NCBI RefSeq assembly: GCF_035917575.1
Contig: NZ_CP109090.1
Coordinates: 7,626,001-7,690,000 of the forward strand
Direction of reading: 5' to 3'
From: Streptomyces sp. NBC_01788
GTDB lineage: Bacteria; Actinomycetota; Actinomycetes; Streptomycetales; Streptomycetaceae
Length of the DNA stretch: 64,000 bases
The notes under the pieces are model-generated. The model ran no database searches. It was not told the DNA's origin and saw only the letters and a program-made list of their open reading frames with translations. The position numbers and the translations under genes were made by a program. Position 1 is the first letter of the stretch, and each line of letters starts with the position of its first letter. Positions 40,538 to 49,869 of this stretch are shown piece by piece.

Positions 40538-42879
40538 TCACCCACCGTTCGTACGCCGTCGAGCCGTGGACCGTGCGCGAGACGGAACTCAGCCTCGACG
40601 TCCTCGCCCAGAGCGAGTCCGTCTTCGCGCTGTCCAACGGGCACGTCGGCTGGCGCGGCAACCTCGACGAGGGCGAACCGCACGGACTGCCCGGCTCCTA
40701 CCTCAACGGCGTGTACGAGGTGCATCCGCTGCCGTACGCGGAGGCCGGCTACGGCTACCCCGAGTCGGGCCAGACGCTCATCAACATCACCAACGGCAAG
40801 GTGCTGCGGCTGCTCGTCGACGACGAGCCGTTCGACCTGCGCTACGGCCGGCTGGTCTCGCACGAGCGCACCGTCGACCTGCGCCGCGGGGTGATGGAGC
40901 GGACCTGCGAGTGGATCTCCCCGGCCGGTACGACGATCCGGGTGCGCTCCACCCGGCTGGTCTCCCTCACCCAGCGGTCGATCGCCGCGGTCGCCTACGA
41001 GGTGGAGCCCGTCGGCTCCCAGGCCCGCGTGGTCATCCAGTCGGAGCTGGTGGCCAACGAGCAGATGCCGCAGTCCAACGGCGACCCGCGGGCGGCGATG
41101 GCCCTGGAGTCCCCGCTGGAGCCGGAGGACGACTTCGCCTCCGGCAAGCGGCTGCGGCTGGTCCACGGCACCCGGCACAGCGGCCTGCGGGTGGCCGTGG
41201 CCGCCGACCACGCCGTCTCCGGGCCCGAGCACACCACGGCCGACAGCGAGAGCCATCCCCACCTGGCCCGGCTCACGGTCACCTCCGTCCTCCAGCCGGG
41301 AGAGCGGCTGCGGGTGGAGAAGTTCGTCGCGCACGGCTGGTCCGGCGCCCGCTCCCTGCCGGCGATGAGCGACCAGGTCGACGCGGCTCTGGCGGCCGCC
41401 GCGCACGGCGGCTGGAACGGCCTGGTCGAGGAACAGCGGGCGTACCTCGACGACTTCTGGTCCCGTGCCGACGTCGAGGTGGACGGCGACGAGGAGATCC
41501 AGCAGGCCGTCCGCTTCGCCCTCTTCCACGTCCTCCAGGCCGGCGCCCGCGCCGAGGAACGGGCGATCGCGGCCAAGGGACTGACCGGCTCCGGCTACGA
41601 CGGGCACGCCTTCTGGGACACCGAGATGTTCGTGCTCCCCGTGCTCACCTACTCCTCGCCCGACGCCGTGACCGAGGCGCTGCGCTGGCGCCAGAACACC
41701 CTGCCCGCCGCCCGGGAGCGCGCGGCCCAACTGGGCCTGCGCGGTGCCGCGTTCCCCTGGCGGACCATCGACGGCCAAGAGGGGTCGGCGTACTGGCCCG
41801 CCGGCACCGCCGCCTTCCACGTGAACGCCGCCATCGCGCACGCCGTGGTGCGCTACGTCGCGTCGACGGGCGACGAGGACTTCGAACGCGACACCGGACT
41901 CGAACTGCTGGTGGAGACGGCCCGGCTGTGGCGCTCGCTGGGCCACCACGACCACCACGGCACCTTCCACATCGACGGCGTCACCGGCCCCGACGAGTAC
42001 AGCGCGATCGCCGACGACAACACGTACACCAACCTGATGGCCCGGGCGAACCTGCTGGCCGCGGCCGATGTCGTCGAACGCCATCCGAAGGAGGCCGAGC
42101 GGCTCGGCGCCGACGACGAGGAGAGCGCCACCTGGCGGGCCGCGGCCGAGGCGATGAACATCCCGTACAACGCCGAACTGGGCGTGCACGAGCAGCACGC
42201 CGGGTTCACCCGCTACCAGCGCTGGGACTTCGCGGGCACCCGCGCCGACCAGTACCCGCTGCTGCTGCACTTCCCCTACTTCGACCTGTACCGCAAACAG
42301 GTGATCAAGCAGGCCGACCTGGTCCTCGCGATGTACACCTGCGGCAGCGAGTTCGACGAGGAGCACCTCGCCCGCAACTTCGCCTACTACGAGCCGCTGA
42401 CCGTTCGGGACTCCTCACTGTCGGCCTGTGTGCAGGCCGTCATCGCCGCGCGGGCGGGCCATCTGCGCCTGGCCTACGACTACGCGGCCGAGGCCGCCCT
42501 CATGGACCTGGAGGACCTGGAGCACAACACTCGCGACGGGCTGCACATCGCCTCACTGGCCGGTACCTGGCTGGCGCTGGTGGCCGGGTTCGGGGGCACC
42601 CGCAGGGAAGGTGAGGAACTGTGGTTCTCGCCGCGGCTGCCGGAGAAGTTCAGCCGCCTCGCCTTCTCCGTTCAGTTCCGCGGCCGCCGGCTGCGCGTGG
42701 AGGTCACCCAGCAGAGCGCCACGTACTCGCTGCTCGACGGGCCGACCATGACGATCCGTCACCACGGCACCCCGGTCATGCTCCGACCGGGCGCCGCCAC
42801 GGCGCGCCCGCTGCCGCCGCCGAAGCACCTGCCGGCCCCGGAACAGCCCCCGCACCGCAAGCCCAACGCCCCCGGCTGA
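40534..42879 (+). CDS. GH65 family disaccharide phosphorylase
   Basis: 781 residues from GTG 40534. The N-terminal beta-sandwich starts WTVRETELSLDVLAQSESVFALSNGHVGWRGNLDEG; the catalytic (alpha/alpha)6 barrel contains KGLTGSGYDGHAFWDTEMFVLP and DGVTGPDEYSAIADDNTYTN with the general acid E488; the C-terminal sheet domain ends the protein. GH65 enzymes phosphorolyse maltose, trehalose, kojibiose or nigerose to beta-glucose 1-phosphate and glucose; the coupled mutase would pass the phosphate ester to glycolysis. Which disaccharide is used cannot be told from sequence alone. Confidence 0.92.
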   Translation: MITHRSYAVEPWTVRETELSLDVLAQSESVFALSNGHVGWRGNLDEGEPHGLPGSYLNGVYEVHPLPYAEAGYGYPESGQTLINITNGKVLRLLVDDEPFDLRYGRLVSHERTVDLRRGVMERTCEWISPAGTTIRVRSTRLVSLTQRSIAAVAYEVEPVGSQARVVIQSELVANEQMPQSNGDPRAAMALESPLEPEDDFASGKRLRLVHGTRHSGLRVAVAADHAVSGPEHTTADSESHPHLARLTVTSVLQPGERLRVEKFVAHGWSGARSLPAMSDQVDAALAAAAHGGWNGLVEEQRAYLDDFWSRADVEVDGDEEIQQAVRFALFHVLQAGARAEERAIAAKGLTGSGYDGHAFWDTEMFVLPVLTYSSPDAVTEALRWRQNTLPAARERAAQLGLRGAAFPWRTIDGQEGSAYWPAGTAAFHVNAAIAHAVVRYVASTGDEDFERDTGLELLVETARLWRSLGHHDHHGTFHIDGVTGPDEYSAIADDNTYTNLMARANLLAAADVVERHPKEAERLGADDEESATWRAAAEAMNIPYNAELGVHEQHAGFTRYQRWDFAGTRADQYPLLLHFPYFDLYRKQVIKQADLVLAMYTCGSEFDEEHLARNFAYYEPLTVRDSSLSACVQAVIAARAGHLRLAYDYAAEAALMDLEDLEHNTRDGLHIASLAGTWLALVAGFGGTRREGEELWFSPRLPEKFSRLAFSVQFRGRRLRVEVTQQSATYSLLDGPTMTIRHHGTPVMLRPGAATARPLPPPKHLPAPEQPPHRKPNAPG

Positions 42880-42982
42880 CGCGTGCGCCGCCCGCCGTAC
42901 GGTCGCTGCGGGCCCACGATCCCGTCGGTCTGCGGAAACCGTCGGCCCGGGGAACGCCGTCGGCCGCGGGAGCGCCGTCGGG

Positions 42983-43876
42983 CTACGGCACGATGTGCGC
43001 CAGCAGGCGCAGCAGGTCGCCCGTGGCGTCGGCGGCGCCCAGGGCGGTCAGTGCGCCGAGGGCGAGAACGGCCGCCGCGACGGAACGCAGGTGCGGCGGC
43101 GGGGCGGACTGGAGGGCCGCGATACGCCGGGTGACGGCGCGGTCGGTGAAGCCCAGCCCGCACGAGGGCTCCGCCCGCCCGGCCGTGAGTGCCGCGCGGG
43201 CGAGCGCGCGGGCGGTGGTGGTGCGGTCGCCGACCGCCGCGGCGGCCCGCTCGTCCGCCCAGCGCTCGACGAGGAAGGCCACCTCGTCGCGCACCGGCCC
43301 GAGCAGTGGGTTGGCCGCGAAGGCCAGCGTGGCCGCGGTCACCAGCAGCGCGTGCCGGTGCGCCAGATGGGCGCGCTCGTGGGCGAGCAGCACCCGGCGC
43401 TCGACGGGTTCCAGCGCGCGGAGCATCGCCGCGGTGACCAGGATCCGGCCCGGTGAGCCGGGAATGGCGAACGCCCGCGGCACGGGCGAGGCGGCGACGA
43501 CGAGTTCGGTGTCCCCGGGCTGCCCCTCGCACAGCCGCCGCAGTGCGCGGCGCGTGGTGTGCTCGGCGCGGACGGCCCGCCACAGCCGGTGGGCGATCAG
43601 CACGAGGGCCGGGCAGGCGGCGATCCCGATCGCCTCGGGCACCGGCTCCGGGACCGGGTGGCCGGCCGCCCGGGCCCCGGCGACGAACGGCGGGGCGTCG
43701 TCGAGGAGGGTGGCGGCCAGCAGGACCAGGGACCAGACGGTGGCGGCGGCCGACACCGCGGCGGCGACGGTCAGCACGCGCGCTGCCTGGGCCGGAGCCA
43801 CCCGCCGGCCGACAGCGGGGCTGATTGCGGCGAGCAGCACGGACAGCGCCAGGGGGGTGTAGACGTCGACCGTCAC
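42983..43876 (-). CDS. M56 family (BlaR1-like) membrane metallopeptidase
   Basis: 297 residues from GTG 43876 with several transmembrane helices at both ends. The zinc motif HERAH (residues 166-170) is followed by a Glu in VERWADERAAAAVGD, as in M56 peptidases. BlaR1/MecR1-type proteins cleave the partner BlaI repressor upon signal; this one lacks the penicillin-binding sensor domain, as do most actinobacterial members, so the inducer is unknown. The start overlaps the BlaI stop (GTGA). Confidence 0.9.
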   Translation of the reverse strand: MTVDVYTPLALSVLLAAISPAVGRRVAPAQAARVLTVAAAVSAAATVWSLVLLAATLLDDAPPFVAGARAAGHPVPEPVPEAIGIAACPALVLIAHRLWRAVRAEHTTRRALRRLCEGQPGDTELVVAASPVPRAFAIPGSPGRILVTAAMLRALEPVERRVLLAHERAHLAHRHALLVTAATLAFAANPLLGPVRDEVAFLVERWADERAAAAVGDRTTTARALARAALTAGRAEPSCGLGFTDRAVTRRIAALQSAPPPHLRSVAAAVLALGALTALGAADATGDLLRLLAHIVP

Positions 43877-44256
43877 GTGGCTCCCCCGGTGAGCAACTCA
43901 CGCAGGGCCCGCTCCTCCTCGGGGCTCAGCCCGGTCACGAACTGCTGGAGGGCGGCGATCGGATCGGGGCCCCGGTCCAGGGCGTCGTGCATCGCCTGGG
44001 CGGTCAGCTCGGCCGCGTTCTTGGCCGGCCGGTAGGCACCCCGCCGCCCGTCCACCTCGCGCAGCACAAGGCCCTTGTCGTACAGGCGCTTGAGGATGGT
44101 GTGCACGGTGTTGTAGGCCAGGCCTCCGCCGATCTCCAGCTGGATCTCGGCCGGGGTGAGCGGGTGGTCCGTGGACCACAGAGCCGCGAGGACCTCGCTC
44201 TCCAACTCGCCCGGACTGCGCCGTTCCACCCTGCCGTGAGGCCCTCTTCCAGCCAT
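43873..44256 (-). CDS. BlaI/MecI/CopY family transcriptional regulator
   Basis: 127 residues from ATG 44256. The winged helix is SPGELESEVLAALWSTDHPLTPAEIQLEIGGGLAYNTVHTILKRLYDKGLVLREVDGRRGAYRPAK; the C-terminal helix that carries the dimer interface and cleavage site follows. Its cognate M56 protease gene overlaps downstream. TTACAGCGCGTAGG lies 11-23 bases before the ATG and partly resembles the CTACA/TGTAG type operator of this family, suggesting autoregulation. Confidence 0.93.
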   Translation of the reverse strand: MAGRGPHGRVERRSPGELESEVLAALWSTDHPLTPAEIQLEIGGGLAYNTVHTILKRLYDKGLVLREVDGRRGAYRPAKNAAELTAQAMHDALDRGPDPIAALQQFVTGLSPEEERALRELLTGGAT

Positions 44257-44384
44257 GCCCTCAACCTTACAGCGCGTAGGGGGTTCAGGCGTCCGGCGGC
44301 GTCCCGCACGGCACGTGGGCGCGGCGCGGGTTAGTTTGTCCCTGATTCCCCCGATGCCATGGCTGTTTCGCTGATGTCGACCCC

Positions 44385-44424
44385 GTTCTCCCGTTCTCCC
44401 GTTCTCCCATTCTCCCGTTCTTCC
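44385..44424. repeat. 8-bp tandem repeat upstream of GT-C gene
   Basis: GTTCTCCC is repeated five times in a row (fourth copy ATTCTCCC, fifth GTTCTTCC), giving a pyrimidine-rich strand in the 277-base gap between blaI and the GT-C gene at 44534. Confidence 0.85.
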
Positions 44425-44533
44425 GTTGTCCTACTCGTTTTTCTCTGACGTCCCACCTGGTTCCTGCTTACCTGGTTCCGCGCCGCGGCGCGGAACGCGG
44501 GGAGTCCGAAACCCCGCGGTACGGGGGTGAGGG

Positions 44534-46036
44534 ATGGAGATGGCCGACAGTACGCACGCCATACCCGCCGGGACGCGGCGCGCCGGACCGAGACCCGGCC
44601 CGGTCCGCGTCCGCCGGGCCCGCGGCGACACCCTCGTGGCCGCCGTGGCCGCCGTCTTCACCCTCGCCCAACTCCTCCTGGTCCGCCCCGCCATGGGCCT
44701 CGGCTGGGACGAGTCCATCTATGTCAGCCAGGTCAGCGCCCACGCGCCGGCCGCCTACTTCAGCGCCCCGCGCGCCCGCGGCGTCTCGCTGCTCGTCGCG
44801 CCGGTCGCCTCCTGGTCGTCCTCCACCGAGCTGCTGCGCGTCTACCTCGCGGTACTCTCCGGGCTCGCCCTGTACTTGGCGTTGCGCGTGTGGCGGCACA
44901 TGTTCGGCTCCGGCGTCCTGGCCCTGGCCGGCGCCCTGTTCGCCTCCCTGTGGGTGACGCTGTTCTACGGTCCGCAGGCCATGCCCAACTACTGGGTCGC
45001 CATCGGCGCCCTCGCCTGCGCGGGCTGCTTCCTGCGCGCCCGGGCCGACCCGCGGGACCACGCCGCACTGTGGGGCCTGTCGGGCGGCGCCGCCCTCATG
45101 GCGCTGATGCGTCCCATGGACGCCGTCTGGGCGGTCCTGCCCCTGCTCGTGCTCGCGCTGCTGGAGCGGCACGGGAAGCCGCTCGCCGCGCTGCTCGCCG
45201 GACTGGCCGCCGGGTCCGCCGAATGGGTGATCGAGGCATTCGTGAGCTACGGCGGCCTGTTGCAGCGGCTCTCCGACGGCTCCGCCATACAGGGCGGCCT
45301 GGGCTGGCACTTCGCGGTGGCCGACCAACTGCGCAGCCTGGGCGGTCGCGCGCTGTGCCGGCCGTGCACCGGAGCGCAGCCCAACCCGGCCGTCACCGCC
45401 TGGTGGTACGTCCTGCCGCTGCTCGCCCTGCTGGGCCTCGTCCTCGCCGTACGCGCCCGGCGGACCCCGCCCACGCTGATCGCGCTGGCCTGCGCCGCCA
45501 CGGCCGCCTTCCCCTACCTGTTCCTGATCGGATACGCGGCCCCCCGCTTCCTGCTGCCCGCCTACGTCCTGCTCGCGCTCCCGGCCGCCGACGCACTCGT
45601 CCACCTCGTCAGGGCGCCGAACGGCGGATGGCGGCGCCTCGCCGTGTCCCTGGTCGCCCTCGGCCTCGCCGGGCACCTGGCCGTGCAGTACGCCGTCCTC
45701 GCCCACACGGTCCACCGCACCACGGCCGACCGCCGCGTCTGGTCCGGCACCGCCGCCACGCTACACGGCCTCGGGGTGCGCCCGCCCTGTCTGCTTGCCG
45801 GTGAGGAGGCCATACCGATCGCCTTCTACACCGGCTGCGGCTCCGCCTCGACCTCGGGCCCCAACACCAACAGCACCCCTGCGGCCATCGAACAGGCCGC
45901 CCGGCGCCTGCCGGTCGCCGCCCTCACCACGGCTGACGGCACCCCACCGGCGTACGCCCGCACCTGGCCCTCCCATCGCTACGGCGACCTGCGCCTGTAC
46001 GTCGCCCCTCGAGGGCGCGAGAGCAGCGGTCTCTGA
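44534..46036 (+). CDS. GT-C superfamily integral membrane glycosyltransferase-like protein
   Basis: 500 residues from ATG 44534. After a basic cytoplasmic start there are about eleven transmembrane helices. The first periplasmic loop has GWDESIYVSQVSAH, the Asp-Glu pair typical of GT-C (PMT/ArnT-like) enzymes that use lipid-linked sugars. The C-terminal ~100 residues form a soluble domain outside the membrane with PPCLLAGEEAIPIAFYTGCGS. The donor, acceptor and pathway are unknown. The PAP2 genes that follow are convergent, with only 9 bp between. Confidence 0.8.
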   Translation: MEMADSTHAIPAGTRRAGPRPGPVRVRRARGDTLVAAVAAVFTLAQLLLVRPAMGLGWDESIYVSQVSAHAPAAYFSAPRARGVSLLVAPVASWSSSTELLRVYLAVLSGLALYLALRVWRHMFGSGVLALAGALFASLWVTLFYGPQAMPNYWVAIGALACAGCFLRARADPRDHAALWGLSGGAALMALMRPMDAVWAVLPLLVLALLERHGKPLAALLAGLAAGSAEWVIEAFVSYGGLLQRLSDGSAIQGGLGWHFAVADQLRSLGGRALCRPCTGAQPNPAVTAWWYVLPLLALLGLVLAVRARRTPPTLIALACAATAAFPYLFLIGYAAPRFLLPAYVLLALPAADALVHLVRAPNGGWRRLAVSLVALGLAGHLAVQYAVLAHTVHRTTADRRVWSGTAATLHGLGVRPPCLLAGEEAIPIAFYTGCGSASTSGPNTNSTPAAIEQAARRLPVAALTTADGTPPAYARTWPSHRYGDLRLYVAPRGRESSGL

Positions 46037-46045
46037 GGCCGGATG

Positions 46046-46774
46046 TCACGCGGGGTGCGATCGTCCTCCATCCCCCGGGCCCCGGCCCGCATGCTCCGCC
46101 GCCGGTTCTCCGGCTCTCCTCGCCAGGCCGGACACGAAGCCGGCGGGCAGCCACCGGGCCGCCGCTCCCAGGCACAGCCCGAGCCAGCCCGCGGCGAACA
46201 GCCAGCCGCCGATCACGTCGGTGAGCCAGTGGACCCCGAGGTACACCCGGGTCAGCCCCACCAGCGCGCCCCAGCAGCCGACGACGAGACAGCCCGCCGT
46301 ACGGCCGTGCGGGGCGCGTACGGTCACCGCCAGGATCACCAGCCCGGCGGTCAGTGCCGAGGTGGTGGTGTGCCCGGACGGGAACGACCAGCCCGAGGCG
46401 TGGGCCGCCCAGTCCTGCCGCGGTGGACGCGGCCGGGCCACCAGCTCCATCACGCCGTACCGCACGGCCTGCCCCGCCAGCAGGCAGCCGAGTCCGAGAG
46501 CGGCCGCCGCCGTACGCTGCCGGACCGTGCGGCCGACGGCGAGGCCGGCCAGCGCGACGAGCAGGTACGGGACGGCACCGGTCCCGGTGGCGGTGAGCCC
46601 GCGGGCAACCGCCACCGCCACCGCCGGGCGGTGCCCAAGGGACCAGGAGAGCAGCGTGCCGTCCACGGACAGGGGACTGCCGTGGCCGGCGACGACCAGG
46701 CCGAGCACGGTGAACGCGGTCCAGGCGCCGAGCCCCACACTGCCCGCGAGGCCGGCGGTCTCCCGGGGCCTCAT
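46046..46774 (-). CDS. PAP2 family membrane phosphatase
   Basis: 242 residues, about six transmembrane helices. The three phosphatase motifs are present: a degenerate first (ELVARPRPP, with RPR but no leading Lys), FPSGHTTTSA, and TRVYLGVHWLTDVIGG with catalytic His. It would remove phosphate from a lipid such as undecaprenyl diphosphate or phosphatidic acid at the outer face. ATG 46774 overlaps the stop of the next PAP2 gene upstream (ATGA), so both are one operon. Confidence 0.88.
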   Translation of the reverse strand: MRPRETAGLAGSVGLGAWTAFTVLGLVVAGHGSPLSVDGTLLSWSLGHRPAVAVAVARGLTATGTGAVPYLLVALAGLAVGRTVRQRTAAAALGLGCLLAGQAVRYGVMELVARPRPPRQDWAAHASGWSFPSGHTTTSALTAGLVILAVTVRAPHGRTAGCLVVGCWGALVGLTRVYLGVHWLTDVIGGWLFAAGWLGLCLGAAARWLPAGFVSGLARRAGEPAAEHAGRGPGDGGRSHPA

Positions 46775-47373
46775 GCCACCAGCAACGGCCGCAGCCGGGT
46801 CGCGGCCAGGCGCCGGGCGAGTGTCTCAGGCCGTCGGAGCAGCGCCTTCATCACCACGTAGGCCACGAGGGCGCCGGTCACGAGCCCGGCCGCCACGTCG
46901 TGCGGATAGTGGGCGCCGACCCAGACCCGGGAGGCGGCCATCGCGACGGCGGCCACGCAGGCGACCGCGCCGAGCCGGCGCGAGATCACGAGCAGCGCCA
47001 CCGCGGCCGCGGCGGCGATCGCCGCGTGATTGCTGGGAAAGGACCAGTCGGTGCGGGCCGGACAGGACTCCAGGGTGACCATGTGCAGCGTGCGGCACGG
47101 GCGTATCTCGTGCACGAGCAGCTTCACCAGCGAGTTGACGCCATAGGCGAGGACCACGACGAGCGGCACCGCCAGGGCCGCGACCGCCGCCCGGGCACCC
47201 ACCCGGCGTGAGCGCCACCAGGCCGCCGCCATCAGCACGGCGAACACGGCCAGGCCGTAGGCCGACCACGCCGTCACCATGTCGTTCCACCATGCGGGGG
47301 AGCGGCGGGCCAGCTCCACCACGTACGAGTACAGGGAGCCGTCGATGGACGAGCCCGACAGGGCGAGGATCAT
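46771..47373 (-). CDS. PAP2 family membrane phosphatase
   Basis: 200 residues, first of the two-gene operon. Motif I is LVKLLVHEIRPCR, motif II SFPSNHAAIAAAAAV (N for the usual G), motif III SRVWVGAHYPHDVAAG with the catalytic His. Such proteins recycle undecaprenyl pyrophosphate or dephosphorylate related lipids. The interleaved half-sites in the upstream gap may place it under BlaI-type control. Confidence 0.9.
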   Translation of the reverse strand: MILALSGSSIDGSLYSYVVELARRSPAWWNDMVTAWSAYGLAVFAVLMAAAWWRSRRVGARAAVAALAVPLVVVLAYGVNSLVKLLVHEIRPCRTLHMVTLESCPARTDWSFPSNHAAIAAAAAVALLVISRRLGAVACVAAVAMAASRVWVGAHYPHDVAAGLVTGALVAYVVMKALLRRPETLARRLAATRLRPLLVA

Positions 47374-47413
47374 CCGCGCGCCTCCTTGTTCTTCGTTCTT
47401 CGCGGCCGGGTGA

Positions 47414-47448
47414 CTACAAATCTGTAGACCGTCTACGTCACTGTAGAC
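47414..47448. promoter_or_regulatory. Cluster of BlaI-type TGTAGAC half-sites upstream of PAP2 operon
   Basis: Alternating inverted half-sites: CTACA (47414-47418) / TGTAG (47423-47427), GTAGAC (47424-47429) / GTCTAC (47431-47436), and GTCTAC (47431-47436) / GTAGAC (47443-47448). GTCTACA/TGTAGAC-like dyads are the known target of BlaI/MecI/CopY repressors. The cluster lies 41-75 bp before the PAP2 start and ~220 bp before efeUO. Confidence 0.7.
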
Positions 47449-47601
47449 GATAAAGGCTCCCGGAGGGTTCCTGTGATCGCTCGAACGGGTGAGCTTGGGC
47501 CGCTGTGACCGAGGACTCCCGAGCGCATGTCGATCTTTACTGCTCTATTGCCACCTCATGACCAGTCGACCACATGTCTGTCGTCATGATGGATCACGAA
47601 G

Positions 47602-47620
47602 TTAGGCATGCCTTCGCTAA
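47602..47620 (+). promoter_or_regulatory. Probable iron box (DmdR/IdeR) upstream of efeUO
   Basis: TTAGGCATGCCTTCGCTAA has the 19-bp length and the TTAGG...CTAA ends of the DtxR-family iron box (consensus TTAGGTTAGGCTCACCTAA; 11-12 matches). It sits 49 bp before the efeUO ATG, which fits iron-dependent repression. Confidence 0.65.
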
Positions 47621-47668
47621 CCCGGCCCCGGAGCGGCCGGGGCGGTGTGCCAGGGAGGACCGTACGGC

Positions 47669-49732
47669 ATGTGGGACGACGCGTTTCCGAGTTTCCTGAT
47701 CGGACTGCGAGAGGGACTCGAAGGCGGACTGATCGTCTCCATCCTGGTCGCCACCCTGGTCAGGGCCGGAGCCAAGTCCAGGCTGCCGCAGGTGTGGACC
47801 GGTGTCCTCGCGGCCATCGCGCTCGCGATGAGCTTCGGCGCGGTGCTCACCTTCACGGCGGCCTCGCTGTCCGCGACCGCGCAGGAGGCGTTCGGCGGCG
47901 CCCTCAGCGTCGTGGCCGTCGCGTTCGTCACCGCCATGGTGTTCTGGATGCGCCGCTCGGCCCGCGGCCTCTCCGGTGAGATCAAGGAGAAGGTGACCGG
48001 CGCGCTCGGTATGGGCGCGGGCGTACTGATCCTCACCTCGTTCCTCGCGGTGGGCCGTGAGGGCCTGGAGACGGCCCTGTTCCTGTGGACCACCGCCCGC
48101 GCGGCCGGCGAGTCCGTGGGACCGCTGACGGGCGCCGGGATCGGCCTCGTCCTGGCGGCCGGCCTGTGCTGGGGCCTGTACCGGCGGGTGCTGAAGATCA
48201 ACCTCACCAAGTTCTTCACCGCCACCGGCGCCGTACTGATCGTGATCGCGGCCGGCGTCCTCGGCTACGGCCTGCGCGACCTCCAGGAGGGCGGAGCGCT
48301 CCCGGGCAAGGCGACGTACGCCGTCGACCTCGGCGGCTCCGTCGACGCGGGCGCCTGGTACAGCACCCTCGTCCAGGGCGTTCTCAACCTCACCCCGACG
48401 ATGACCTGGCTCCAGGTCATCGGCTACGCCGGCTACCTCGCCGTGGTGATGACCCTGTTCGTCCGCGGCGTACGCACCACGAATCCGGCACCCGCCGCCT
48501 CCGTCGCCTCCGCGACCGAGGCGTCCGGTGCCACGCGGACCGAGCAGAGCGCGCGGGCGGCCGGCGCACGCCGGACGCGTCCCGCCTGGGTCGTGCCCGT
48601 CGCCGTCGTCGCGGTGCCCGCGGTCGTCGCCGGGCTCGTGGTCGCCCTCGGACGGCCCAAGCCCGCCGGAGCCCGGACCGTCGCCGTCTCGGAGACCGAG
48701 TGCGGCAAGGGCTTCACCGCGCCCAGGCCGGGACGGCAGACGTTCCAGATGCGGAACACCGGCTCCAAGACGTCCGAGGTGTACCTGATCGACCCGGCCA
48801 CCAACGCGGTCTACGGCGAGATCGAGGGCCTGGCCCCCGGCACCACCCGCGACCTGGTCGCCACCGTGGCGGGCGGCAGCTACGCCTGGCGCTGCGTGCC
48901 CACCGGAGGCACGGCCGTCACCTCCAGGGCCGTACGAGTCGGCGGCGGGGCGGGCGCCACGGCGGTCGTCCCGGTGTCCGAACAGGACCTCACCACCCCG
49001 CTCAAGGAGTACCAGCAGTACGTCGAACGGGGCCTGGCCACGCTCGTCGCCCAGACCGGCCGGCTCAACGCCGACATCCAGGGCGGCGACCTCGCGGCGG
49101 CCCGCACCGACTGGCTGACCGCCCACCGCACCTATTCCTCCCTCGGCGCCGCCTACGGCACCTTCGAGGACTTCGACAGGAAGGTCAACGGCCGGCCCGA
49201 CGGGCTGCCCGGCGGAGTGGACGACAAGGACTTCACCGGTTTCCACCGCATCGAGTACGGCCTGTGGCACGGCCAGAGCGCGGACCGGCTGAAGGCCCCC
49301 GCCCAGCAGCTCGCCGCCGACGCCGCCGGCCTGCTCAAGGCCTTTCCCACGCAGGCGTTCGACCCGGGCGACCTGCCGCTGCGCGCCCACGAGATCCTGG
49401 AGAACACGCTCCAGTTCGAACTGACCGGCCAGGCCGACCAGGGCAGCGGCACCGAGCTGGCCACCGCCGACGCCAACCTCGCCGGCACCCAGGAGCTGCT
49501 CACCGTGCTCGAGCCGCTGCTCACCTCCCGTGCCCCGCACCTGCTGCCCACCGTCGACGCGGACACCGCCCGCCTGCGGGGGCTGCTCGACGCGGCTCAC
49601 CACGGGAACGCCTGGACGCCCGTGAACCGGCTCGACGCGCTCACCCGGGCCCGTCTCGACGGGGCCGCCGGACAGCTCCTGGAGGACCTCGCCCCCGTAC
49701 CGGACCTGCTGGAGATCCGGAAGTCCGCCTGA
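47669..49732 (+). CDS. efeUO: EfeU-EfeO fusion: ferrous iron permease with M75 iron-binding domain
   Basis: 687 residues from ATG 47669, with GGAGG ~10 nt upstream. Residues 1-280 are the EfeU/FTR1 permease of seven helices with two REGLE motifs (R14-E18, R130-E134) that bind iron. After a linker, one more helix (about 308-330) leads to a periplasmic EfeO half: a cupredoxin-like domain (~335-425) and an M75 imelysin-type domain with HRIE (H526-E529). In E. coli these are separate proteins; the fusion places the extracytoplasmic iron-binding domain directly on the permease. It forms an operon with EfeB by overlap or a short gap. Confidence 0.93.
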   Translation: MWDDAFPSFLIGLREGLEGGLIVSILVATLVRAGAKSRLPQVWTGVLAAIALAMSFGAVLTFTAASLSATAQEAFGGALSVVAVAFVTAMVFWMRRSARGLSGEIKEKVTGALGMGAGVLILTSFLAVGREGLETALFLWTTARAAGESVGPLTGAGIGLVLAAGLCWGLYRRVLKINLTKFFTATGAVLIVIAAGVLGYGLRDLQEGGALPGKATYAVDLGGSVDAGAWYSTLVQGVLNLTPTMTWLQVIGYAGYLAVVMTLFVRGVRTTNPAPAASVASATEASGATRTEQSARAAGARRTRPAWVVPVAVVAVPAVVAGLVVALGRPKPAGARTVAVSETECGKGFTAPRPGRQTFQMRNTGSKTSEVYLIDPATNAVYGEIEGLAPGTTRDLVATVAGGSYAWRCVPTGGTAVTSRAVRVGGGAGATAVVPVSEQDLTTPLKEYQQYVERGLATLVAQTGRLNADIQGGDLAAARTDWLTAHRTYSSLGAAYGTFEDFDRKVNGRPDGLPGGVDDKDFTGFHRIEYGLWHGQSADRLKAPAQQLAADAAGLLKAFPTQAFDPGDLPLRAHEILENTLQFELTGQADQGSGTELATADANLAGTQELLTVLEPLLTSRAPHLLPTVDADTARLRGLLDAAHHGNAWTPVNRLDALTRARLDGAAGQLLEDLAPVPDLLEIRKSA

Positions 49733-49869
49733 TGACCGCACCGCCCGCCGGGACGCCAGGGCCACCCAGGCCGCCGGCGGCACCCGCGCTGCCCGAAACC
49801 GCGATGCCGGGGACCGACACCCCCGGAACCGACAAGCCAGAGACCGTACGCACCGAAAGGACCCGCTCC

